A DNA stretch of 64,000 nt from a virus: IMG/VR virus record IMGVR_UViG_3300022752_000027, positions 59,736 to 123,735 of that record; one strand, 5' to 3'. Position 1 is the first letter of the stretch; each line of letters starts with the position of its first letter. The notes below the pieces were generated by a model that did no database searches, was not told the DNA's origin, and worked only from the letters and a program-made list of their open reading frames with translations. This document shows positions 30,456 to 38,871 of this stretch, piece by piece. A program made the position numbers and the translations under genes.

Positions 30456-30746
30456 ATGAGAAATAGTCTTGCTGGAAAATCCAAAGGAAAGTCTACGTCT
30501 GCTAAATACTTTGCTTCTCATCCTGAAGCAAGGGCAAAAAAGAATGCTTATAATAAGGAGTATCATTCTTCAGAAGAGAGGAAGACTTATAGAGCTAAGT
30601 TGAATAAGGCAAACCGTGATGCTGGTACTTATGGTAATAAGGATGGTAAGGATATGTCTCATACAAAGTCCGGAGGTATGGTTAAGGAGAGTCAATCTGC
30701 TAACCGTGCAAGGAACGGAAAAGGAAATAATAAAAGACGTAAGTAA
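30456..30746 (+). CDS. Small basic phage protein, 96 aa
   Basis: Highly basic protein opening MRNSLAGKSKGKSTSAKYFA and containing AYNKEYHSSEERKTYRAKLN and a Gly/Asn/Lys-rich tail. Proteins of this pattern recur in large phages. It may bind DNA or package with it. It starts the rightward block and overlaps the next gene by 1 base. Confidence 0.65.
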   Translation: MRNSLAGKSKGKSTSAKYFASHPEARAKKNAYNKEYHSSEERKTYRAKLNKANRDAGTYGNKDGKDMSHTKSGGMVKESQSANRARNGKGNNKRRK

Positions 30747-31093
30747 TGGCAATACCTCTTACCCAATATCCTATACATTCACAGGGTGTTTTAACAGCTG
30801 GTACTAATACATTATTTACTGGACCTGCTGGGTATAACACAACTATATCTGGATTAACCTTTACAAGTAGTGCTGCTAATCTTGTTACTTTAGTTATTAA
30901 TAAAGTAACTCCTGCGTCTTCGGTTACTTCATTTAGTTTTACTTTAGATCCTGGGGATGTATTATGTGATAATACTTCGTATGTGTTACAGGCAGGGGAT
31001 ACTATTGAGGTTACTACAACTGCAGCTAGTACTAATTATATGTTTAGTGGTCAGGCTATGTCAGCTTCAGTGCAATATACAAGCTTTATATAA
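30746..31093 (+). CDS. Beta-rich virion protein, putative, 115 aa
   Basis: Thr/Ser/Val-rich beta protein (NTLFTGPAGYNTTISGLTF ... LVINKVTP ... GDTIEVTTTAASTNYMFSG), with no signal peptide. The composition resembles small phage decoration or fibre-associated proteins. Located just before a large fibre gene and overlapping it by 1 base. Confidence 0.5.
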   Translation: MAIPLTQYPIHSQGVLTAGTNTLFTGPAGYNTTISGLTFTSSAANLVTLVINKVTPASSVTSFSFTLDPGDVLCDNTSYVLQAGDTIEVTTTAASTNYMFSGQAMSASVQYTSFI

Positions 31094-34000
31094 TGAGAAG
31101 CATAGGTCTTACAGATGCAACTGGAAATAGTTACGGTTTCCCTAGAGTAACTGTATATGGTCCTGATGGTAAAATAAAGTTCCCAACAGGAGGGGGAGGA
31201 GGAGGTTCAGGTACAGTTACTTCTATAGGTATTACTGTACCATCTGGATTTAATGTTACCCCAAGTCTTATTACTACATCAGGTACCTTTGCCATAACTG
31301 GAGCTGGAACTACTGCTCAGTATATTGATGGTACAGGTGCATTGCAGACATTTCCATCAATACCTAGTTTTACTCCATCTGCCCTCACTAAAACAGATGA
31401 TACTAATGTGACCCTAACTCTTGGAGGTAGTCCTTCTGTAGCACTATTAGCCGCTACAAGTCTTACATTAGGTTGGACAGGTACACTTGCTACAGGTAGA
31501 GGTGGTACTGGACTTAGTAGTATTGGAACAGCTCTTCAATACCTTAGAGTAAATTCTGGCGCTACAGGATTAGAGTATGCTACATTTCCCACTATACCTA
31601 CGGTTAATCCTTCTGCATTAACTAAGACTGACGATACTAATGTAACTCTTACTTTAGGTGGTACCCCAGCAACATCTTTATTACAAGCTGTAAGTCTTAC
31701 CCTTGGCTGGACAGGTCAGTTATCAACTAGTCGTGGTGGTACTGGGTTATCTACAATAGGAACATCACTACAATACCTACGTGTAAATTCAGGAGGAACT
31801 GCATTAGAGTATGCTACCTTTCCTAGTACAAGTGGATTATTGCATGGTACAGCATCGGGCACAAATAACTATACTGTAACTATATCAGGAGTAACTGGTT
31901 ATGCAGATGGAGATGCCTACATTATTAAGTTTACTAATGGCAATGATGCAGACTCTGATATTAACATCAATGGTTTAGGGGTTAAAACTTTAGTAAAACA
32001 ATTTGATGTTCAGCTTACTGGGGGAGATATTGTATCAGGACAAGAGCTGATTATCATGTATGACGGTACTAATTTCCAAACTCTTGGAGTAGCACCTAAT
32101 CAGCTCTTTGCTTATGTAACTAATGATGATTCGGTTACTATAACTAAGGGTCAGCCAGTATATGCAGCTGGATCTGCTGGTAACAGGATGAGTGTTAAAC
32201 TTGCCTATAACACATCAGATACTACATCGGCACAGACCGTTGGTGTTGTATTTTCTACATCTATTGCCCCAAATCAAAGAGGGTTTATTATTACTCAAGG
32301 TGTTATATCTGGAGTAAATACAGCAGCATACTCAGCTGGTGCTCAGTTATATTTAGGTGCTACTGCGGGAACATTAACAGCTACTAAACCCTATGCCCCT
32401 AATCACCTTGTATATGTAGGTATTGTTGAAAGAGCAAATGCAGGTAATGGGCAGATATATGTCAAACCTCAGAATGGTTATGAACTAGATGAAATCCATG
32501 ATGTAGATCTAAAGAGTGTTGGGAATATTCCATCTAATAATGATATACTTACTTATATTACTGGGACAAATAATCTTTGGAAACCAAGAAGTATAGCAAC
32601 TATACTGGGATACACTCCTCAGGCACAGCTTAATGGAACCGGGTTTGTAAAAGCTAGTGGCACCACTATATCCTATGATAATAGTACTTATTATTTAGCA
32701 AGTAATCCAAGTAATTTTATCCCCCTTACTGCACTAAGTTCAACTGCAACAGGATTAACCTATACAAATACAACAGGTGTATTTAGTTTGACAAGTGGAT
32801 ATGTTATTCCTACTACATCTTCCGCAACCAATTGGGATACAGCATATACCAATCGAATTACTAGTTTAACAACAACTGGTTCCTCCGGTGCATCTACACT
32901 AAGTAGTAATACCCTAAATATTCCTAACTATACATTATCTGGACTAGGTGGCGTTCCAACATCAAGGCAATTAACTATTAATGGAACAACATATGATTTA
33001 TCAGCAGATAGATCCTGGACTATTTCCGCTGGTATAAGTTTGACTACTACAGGAACATCAGGAAATGCTACTCTTGTTTCAACTACATTAAATATCCCTA
33101 ACTATGGACTCAATGACTTAAGTCAGATATCAGTATCTACAAGTAATGCAAGAGAGGATAACTACGCACCAACAGGATGGCCAGGAACATCGGATAGAGT
33201 TAAAATAATTCGCATAGATTCTACTAACACCAACTACATGATGAGTCTTGGTGGATTGGCAAGTCCAACAGCTGGTAGAGTTGTAACTATTGTTAATGCA
33301 TCCGCAGCTAATAATCTAATTATTATTGAGAATCTATCCACTTCTTCTACAGCTGCTAATAGATTTAGGATGACCAGTAATATGGCCTATTTTTTACTTC
33401 CCACAAGAAGTATAACATTTATTTATGATGGTACATACTGGACACAGTTGTCAGCAAGTAATCCAATGGGATTAGATTTATTTGATGATTGCACAGGAGG
33501 ACCACAGAACTATGCCAATGGAGCAGTAGGAATAACTGCATCTATATCTAGTGGAACAAACTCTGGTATAAGGGCTGAAGGTGATTTATTTGGTTCTTTT
33601 GGACTATCTACAGGAACTACGGCAGCAGGAGGTGCTGCTATAACAACACAAGCAAGAAGAGCTGGAGCAAATAATGCATTTGCACTTAACTCTGATTATC
33701 CGTATTTAGTAGTTGGCAAATTAGCATTAATGCAGACGGCTACTGTAGCACAAGATTTTAAAGTTTGGTTTGGTATAAATGGAGATGGACCAACTGTATT
33801 AAATAATACTTTTAATCCAATAGGATATAATTGGTATTATAACGGCAGTAGTAGTTCTTTATGGGATAATAGAAGCCAAAATGCTGGAGGTACTGTATCT
33901 CAGGTAAGTAGTCCATTAACAGCTGCAGTTACATCTGTTGTATTAGGAGTATATAAACCAGGTGGAGCAAACATAAGGGATGCTGTATATTTCTACTCTA

Positions 34001-34155
34001 CTGACTATATCATATATCAAGTATCAACAAAATTTGTAGGGACAACTGGTAACTATGGTGGTAACATGGTTGGTCAAATATATTCAACTGCAGGAACAAC
34101 AGCCAAAGAACTTCGTTTTGATTATCATGGTGCATCAGTAAACTTAGTACGATGA
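31093..34155 (+). CDS. Tail fibre/appendage protein, 1020 aa
   Basis: Begins with a short anchor (MRSIGLTDATGNSYGFP, then a Gly run and GSGTVTS) followed by two copies of an 80-residue repeat (ALTKTDDTNVTLTLGG ... RGGTGL ... LQYLRVNSG ... EYATFP). RGGTGL and similar repeats are typical of phage tail fibres. The centre has long Ser/Thr/Asn-rich beta stretches, and the C-terminal about 230 residues look like a globular receptor-binding head (FDDCTGGPQNYANGAVG ... FKVWFGINGDGP). It probably contacts the host surface. Confidence 0.75.
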   Translation: MRSIGLTDATGNSYGFPRVTVYGPDGKIKFPTGGGGGGSGTVTSIGITVPSGFNVTPSLITTSGTFAITGAGTTAQYIDGTGALQTFPSIPSFTPSALTKTDDTNVTLTLGGSPSVALLAATSLTLGWTGTLATGRGGTGLSSIGTALQYLRVNSGATGLEYATFPTIPTVNPSALTKTDDTNVTLTLGGTPATSLLQAVSLTLGWTGQLSTSRGGTGLSTIGTSLQYLRVNSGGTALEYATFPSTSGLLHGTASGTNNYTVTISGVTGYADGDAYIIKFTNGNDADSDININGLGVKTLVKQFDVQLTGGDIVSGQELIIMYDGTNFQTLGVAPNQLFAYVTNDDSVTITKGQPVYAAGSAGNRMSVKLAYNTSDTTSAQTVGVVFSTSIAPNQRGFIITQGVISGVNTAAYSAGAQLYLGATAGTLTATKPYAPNHLVYVGIVERANAGNGQIYVKPQNGYELDEIHDVDLKSVGNIPSNNDILTYITGTNNLWKPRSIATILGYTPQAQLNGTGFVKASGTTISYDNSTYYLASNPSNFIPLTALSSTATGLTYTNTTGVFSLTSGYVIPTTSSATNWDTAYTNRITSLTTTGSSGASTLSSNTLNIPNYTLSGLGGVPTSRQLTINGTTYDLSADRSWTISAGISLTTTGTSGNATLVSTTLNIPNYGLNDLSQISVSTSNAREDNYAPTGWPGTSDRVKIIRIDSTNTNYMMSLGGLASPTAGRVVTIVNASAANNLIIIENLSTSSTAANRFRMTSNMAYFLLPTRSITFIYDGTYWTQLSASNPMGLDLFDDCTGGPQNYANGAVGITASISSGTNSGIRAEGDLFGSFGLSTGTTAAGGAAITTQARRAGANNAFALNSDYPYLVVGKLALMQTATVAQDFKVWFGINGDGPTVLNNTFNPIGYNWYYNGSSSSLWDNRSQNAGGTVSQVSSPLTAAVTSVVLGVYKPGGANIRDAVYFYSTDYIIYQVSTKFVGTTGNYGGNMVGQIYSTAGTTAKELRFDYHGASVNLVR
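31370..31849 (+). repeat. Two 240 bp tandem repeats inside the fibre gene
   Basis: The unit beginning ACTAAAACAGATGATACT (about 31388) recurs as ACTAAGACTGACGATACT (about 31621), and GGTGGTACTGGACTTAG recurs in the second copy. The period is about 240 bases or 80 codons. Silent changes between copies show age and selection on the protein. Confidence 0.65.
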
Positions 34156-34382
34156 GATATTACATATACGAAATACGTTTTGTGGATTATTTAGGTCAGC
34201 AATGTTTAGTATCAACTCCAGGAGCATGTGAAGATGCACTATTTGATCAAAATTTAGAAGAGATAAAAGCAATAGTTTTTACTCAGGCTAAAGCACTAAA
34301 TAATGATCAGGAGGTAATTGACTTTACATTCTCTATTACTGACATAACAAAGCCTATATATGATGACTTTGTAAACACTTAA
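34152..34382 (+). CDS. Hypothetical protein, 76 aa
   Basis: Small alpha/beta protein (YYIYEIRFVDYLGQQCLVS ... IKAIVFTQAKALNNDQEV). It overlaps the fibre gene by 4 bases, so it may be a fibre chaperone or attachment factor. Not recognised. Confidence 0.5.
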   Translation: MRYYIYEIRFVDYLGQQCLVSTPGACEDALFDQNLEEIKAIVFTQAKALNNDQEVIDFTFSITDITKPIYDDFVNT

Positions 34383-34457
34383 AACTTTTCGTAAAGTTCT
34401 AGGTTTTAAGAAAAATCTTGTGTAAATTAGTAATACAAACTACTAAATTTATATAAA

Positions 34458-36719
34458 ATGTATAAAGCAATTTATTACAATTCTACGGCAATTTATAATA
34501 AGTATAAACTTGCTACAGGTGTTATTCAAGCACATGACCCTTTTAATATGGTTGTACTTGATACAGCAGATAAAACTCCTGGAACATCCACTGAAATTAA
34601 AAACACTTTTACCTTTTCAAGTCTAGATTCTATTCCAGCTAATAAGGCAATTATTAAAATACTTAGTGGATCAGAAAGTTCTTATGACATTGCCGTAGAG
34701 TATCTAAAAAATCAAAAGGTTACAGTTACAGATCAGTTTTATAATCTGGGTATTATTGTAGCCGAAATACCAAAAGGTAGTTATTCTAGTTTTGAATCTA
34801 AACTTAGTACTTGGCTTACCCCTTATGGTTTACAGTATGTAGAGCTAGACGTAGTACATACTATAGATCCAAATTATCAAATTCCATATAGTGAACACTG
34901 GCATCTAGGTAATATCCAAGCACAATGTGCCTGGGACGCTATGGATCCATATGCAGTAAATACAGATGACCCAATACCTGTAACTGCTCCAGGAGGAATT
35001 ACTTATGTTGGAGGTTGTAATCGTCCTGAAGTTGCTTTATTAGATGGGGGTGTTGAAATTAATCATCCCGATCTCATAGGCAGATTAAGTGGTGGCTGTA
35101 ATGTTAATCGCTTTGGCGAAAGTTCAACAAGTCTTAACTGGAATTGTGTAGATAATAACTCTAGTGTAATTCCAATTAATAGTTTTGATAATCATGGAAC
35201 AGCAATGGCAGGAGTTATTGCTGGAAATAATTTGAATTATCAATATAGTTTATCTGCATCTAATAACTATTTACGAGTTCAGGTTTTAAAGATAATGTAT
35301 CCGATAACAACCAATCAATATTATACAAGCTCTACTATACAGATATTGGCAATTAATAAGGCAGTTGCAAATCCTAATTGTGTAGCCATTAACATGTCTT
35401 TTGGAAGCACTGTTTACTCTAGTGCATTAGCAGATGCCATTTTGTATGCAAGAAATGTTGGTAGGGATTGTAAAGGTATTCCTTTATTTGCATCAGCAGG
35501 TAACTATTCACAGTCTAATCCTACTATTTATCCAGCATTGTATGACGGTGTATTACCAATTGCCGCATCTACTGCAGGAAATTTTAAAGCGTCATATTCA
35601 AATATGGGAGATTTTCTATTTGCAGCTGCACCTGGAGTTAATATCATAACTACAGATAGAGTTGGTGCAAATGGGTATTCTACTACAACAAGCTCAAACT
35701 CTACTACTCAGTATGATTCATATTACACAAATCTGGCTACATATAGATATTTTGGAGGTACGTCAGCATCTTGTGGAATTGCATCAGCAATAGCTGGTTG
35801 TATGGTTGCAGTAAATCCTAATATTACAGCAAATCAAATTGAAACTATATTAGCTGATACTGCTGCTCAGACAGGAGGTTATACATATGATCCTAAATCA
35901 AATGAGCTTGGTTATGGGGTATTAAGAATGTGTGATGCTATTCAAAGTGTTATTGATTCACTTCCTGATCAGTTACCTACTATTGATATTTCAACAGAAG
36001 TTACTAGTGGCGCTATTGCTTCAACAACATGTAGTAATATTGGTGTAACGACAACTGTTACAATTAATGAAGGAACCTCAGCTAATATTACTAATATGAC
36101 ACTTGATTACTATGCTTCAAACAGTAGTGCTGCAAATCCTAATATGATTTGGTTATACCAATCTTCATATACCACAGAATCAATAGGAAATTCTGCATAT
36201 ACCAATGATGAGTTTTATGTATCAAATATTCCAGCATTATATAATCCATCAGCATATCCATATCTTATTATAAGATATACTTTTTATGATGCATGCGGTC
36301 ATATTATCTCAGATGGTGAAACAGAAGTAACAGCAATGGTTCCAATGACTCTTACACAAGGTTGTGTAGCAACTGATGCAGCAGTAGAAATTATTAGTTA
36401 TGAGCTTGCTACTGGTGCTAACAATTCAATTCAAAGAAGATTTACTGTAAGATACACCAATACTGGAACAGTGCCAATTACAAACATTTATGTTAAAAGA
36501 GGATGGGTAGGAGGAGCTTATGCTTATCAGGCCATATCAGGATCAAATCTTTCTACTACTGGTGTACTGAATCCGGGTCAAACTAGAACTGCTGTTATTA
36601 CATTTAATCAGCCAGTTCCAGCTTTACCTGCTACTTATTACACACAAATTCTTACTGTAAATGGCAATTCAGATAGTAATCCTGGAAATAATTATGCTTC
36701 CTTTACTATAACTGCATAA
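34458..36719 (+). CDS. Subtilisin-like serine protease 1 (S8), 753 aa
   Basis: S8 protease with a full triad: Asp196 in VALLDGGVEINHPDL, His246 in DNHGTAMAG and Ser436 in GGTSASC. The oxyanion Asn is in FASAGNYSQ. An N-terminal prodomain-like part (about residues 1-145, with HDPFNMVVLD) precedes it and two Ig/CARDB-like beta domains follow (about 520-753, ending in VNGNSDSNPGNNYA). There is no signal peptide. It is the first of six tandem relatives and has a longer leader. It probably acts on host surface or fibre proteins in the virion or after lysis; this is inference. Confidence 0.85.
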   Translation: MYKAIYYNSTAIYNKYKLATGVIQAHDPFNMVVLDTADKTPGTSTEIKNTFTFSSLDSIPANKAIIKILSGSESSYDIAVEYLKNQKVTVTDQFYNLGIIVAEIPKGSYSSFESKLSTWLTPYGLQYVELDVVHTIDPNYQIPYSEHWHLGNIQAQCAWDAMDPYAVNTDDPIPVTAPGGITYVGGCNRPEVALLDGGVEINHPDLIGRLSGGCNVNRFGESSTSLNWNCVDNNSSVIPINSFDNHGTAMAGVIAGNNLNYQYSLSASNNYLRVQVLKIMYPITTNQYYTSSTIQILAINKAVANPNCVAINMSFGSTVYSSALADAILYARNVGRDCKGIPLFASAGNYSQSNPTIYPALYDGVLPIAASTAGNFKASYSNMGDFLFAAAPGVNIITTDRVGANGYSTTTSSNSTTQYDSYYTNLATYRYFGGTSASCGIASAIAGCMVAVNPNITANQIETILADTAAQTGGYTYDPKSNELGYGVLRMCDAIQSVIDSLPDQLPTIDISTEVTSGAIASTTCSNIGVTTTVTINEGTSANITNMTLDYYASNSSAANPNMIWLYQSSYTTESIGNSAYTNDEFYVSNIPALYNPSAYPYLIIRYTFYDACGHIISDGETEVTAMVPMTLTQGCVATDAAVEIISYELATGANNSIQRRFTVRYTNTGTVPITNIYVKRGWVGGAYAYQAISGSNLSTTGVLNPGQTRTAVITFNQPVPALPATYYTQILTVNGNSDSNPGNNYASFTITA

Positions 36720-36749
36720 AAATTAGTATTTTTATATCATAATCTAACA

Positions 36750-36778
36750 CGGTAGGTCCTAGATAACTTCTAGGACTT
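36750..36778 (+). terminator. Hairpin between proteases 1 and 2
   Basis: GTCCTAG (36756-36762) pairs with CTAGGAC (36770-36776) around a 7-base loop. The U tract after it is weak. It may end part of the transcript of protease 1 or act as an attenuator before proteases 2-6. Confidence 0.45.
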
Positions 36779-36802
36779 ACTTGTGTTATAAAAATAATAA
36801 TC

Positions 36803-38854
36803 ATGAGCAAAATCAACTCTGTTAAATTCAAAGACAAGAAGTCATTTGATAAAAACAAAACAAAGCCTAATGTGCTTGCAATACATGAACCTTTTGGAAT
36901 CATTATCTTTAAAGATGACAATGAGGTAGTTCCCGATACTGCTAAAGTATCCCAAACCAATACAGTAGACGCATCCTTAGATCAGATTTCTACAGGTCTT
37001 GCCATTCTTATTGCTCATGACTATAATGAGGGGTTGGCTTATCTTAAATCTGCAAATGTTGTTATTAAAGAATCATTTGAATTAACCAAAACCTTTTTTA
37101 CCGAAGTTCCTGATTTTATTCCATTTGATTCTTTTTACGGTAGTATCATGTCTACTGGATTGTTTATCAGTGTAGAACCTGATTATATTGTCCCAATGCA
37201 GACAACTGCAGAAACTCCATATACAGGTCATTGGCATTTAGGTGATATGAAATGTGCTGAGGCTTGGACCTTACTTCCTGATGGAGTAGTTAAAGAAGTG
37301 GCCGTACTTGATATTGGTTGCGAAACTACACATGAAGATTTAGCAGGTATGATTAGTTCTACATCTTGGAACTGTGTTACAGATGCCCCAGATGTAAATC
37401 CTATTAGTGAATATGAAAAGCATGGTACATGTTGCTCAGGTGTAATTGCAGCAAATACTGGAAATGATATTGGCTGTAAATCAATCGGTAACAATCACCT
37501 TAAAGTACAGTTCCTACATATTGGCTATAACAGTTCAAGTACGGGAAGTTTTTCTACCTCAGATACTATATGCACAAGAGCAATAAATAAAGCTATTGCT
37601 AACCCTAATTGTGTTGCTGTTTCAATGTCATGGGGAGGAGGTAGCGCATATCCAATATTCAGTAATGCATTAAATAATGCTAGAACAATAGCAAGAGGTG
37701 GAAAAGGTATTCCAATTTTTGCTAGTTCTGGTAATCAAAACAATGCTAACTTTAATCAATTTCCAGCAGCATATCCGGCTGTAATGGCTGTAGGAGCAAC
37801 TACAAGCACTAATACAAGAGCAAGTTTTAGTAACTATGGTCCACTTTTGTATGCCTCTGCTCCAGGTGTAAGCCTCTGGACAGTAGATCGTACAGGTGCT
37901 GCAGGATATGGTCCAGATTCGTATAAAGGATTTTCAGGTACCTCAGCATCTTGTCCAGCAATGGCAGCAGTAGCAGGTTGTATACTTGTGAAGAATGAAA
38001 ATCTTACTGAGGTACAGGTTCGTGACATTATAAAAAATTCCTGCAGAAAACTGGGAGGCTATGTTTATGATTCAACTGGAAAATCCCTAGAACTTGGATG
38101 GGGAATTGTAGATATGTACTCTGCAATTTCATTGGCTGGTGGTACTAATCCTGGTGAACCTACGCCTGGACCTACATATAATATTTTTGGGACTATATCA
38201 TCTCAAGCAACAATCGAACAAGGACAAATTGCTAACATAACTTATTCAGTTATTTCAGATAAAGCAATGACCCAAGATACAGCTGTAGGTGTAAACATAG
38301 CATTTAAAAAACCTGATGGCTCAAGTTTAAACTTCTATTCTGGAAACATAACTATTAGTGCTGACCAGACTACAAAGTCTATGAATATTCCATTTACAGT
38401 TCCTAATACAATCAGCGGTCCATGCCAGTTTATAATGACCGTAGATCCAAATAATTTTGTACAGGAAACAAATGAAAATGATAATGTAGCATTTACGTCT
38501 ATTAATGTAACTCAAATGCCTACACCAACTAATGGTGTTGATGGTGAGATTACAATTACTGGCTATGAATGGGTTGATGCAACAAGGGTTAGAATTAGAT
38601 ATATGCTTACTAATAGAGGCACAACCACTATAACATCTTGGAAAGCAGTAGTTGGTTTTGATGGAATGTCACAGATTACTTGGAATAGAAATGATGTAAT
38701 TGCACCTGGAAAGTATGGTGCCTTTGGTTCTGTATTTAGTAGTAATTTATATGGTACTCTTCCAAATACATTTAGAATCAACGTTACCCAGGTAAATGGA
38801 GTACCGGATTCAAATATTTCTAACAATACTGCATCTATTTTAGTATCTTATTAA
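36803..38854 (+). CDS. Subtilisin-like serine protease 2 (S8), 683 aa
   Basis: Triad Asp170 (AVLDIGCETTHEDL), His207 (EKHGTCCSG) and Ser381 (FSGTSASCP). Oxyanion Asn in FASSGNQN. The N-terminus MSKINSVKFKDKKSFDKNK is basic and shared with proteases 5 and 6. C-terminal Ig-like repeats carry NFVQETNENDN and end VNGVPDSNISNNTAS, a CARDB-like pattern. No signal peptide. It follows a hairpin and opens the dense part of the array. Confidence 0.85.
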   Translation: MSKINSVKFKDKKSFDKNKTKPNVLAIHEPFGIIIFKDDNEVVPDTAKVSQTNTVDASLDQISTGLAILIAHDYNEGLAYLKSANVVIKESFELTKTFFTEVPDFIPFDSFYGSIMSTGLFISVEPDYIVPMQTTAETPYTGHWHLGDMKCAEAWTLLPDGVVKEVAVLDIGCETTHEDLAGMISSTSWNCVTDAPDVNPISEYEKHGTCCSGVIAANTGNDIGCKSIGNNHLKVQFLHIGYNSSSTGSFSTSDTICTRAINKAIANPNCVAVSMSWGGGSAYPIFSNALNNARTIARGGKGIPIFASSGNQNNANFNQFPAAYPAVMAVGATTSTNTRASFSNYGPLLYASAPGVSLWTVDRTGAAGYGPDSYKGFSGTSASCPAMAAVAGCILVKNENLTEVQVRDIIKNSCRKLGGYVYDSTGKSLELGWGIVDMYSAISLAGGTNPGEPTPGPTYNIFGTISSQATIEQGQIANITYSVISDKAMTQDTAVGVNIAFKKPDGSSLNFYSGNITISADQTTKSMNIPFTVPNTISGPCQFIMTVDPNNFVQETNENDNVAFTSINVTQMPTPTNGVDGEITITGYEWVDATRVRIRYMLTNRGTTTITSWKAVVGFDGMSQITWNRNDVIAPGKYGAFGSVFSSNLYGTLPNTFRINVTQVNGVPDSNISNNTASILVSY

Positions 38855-38871
38855 TAGTAAAAAATTAAAAC

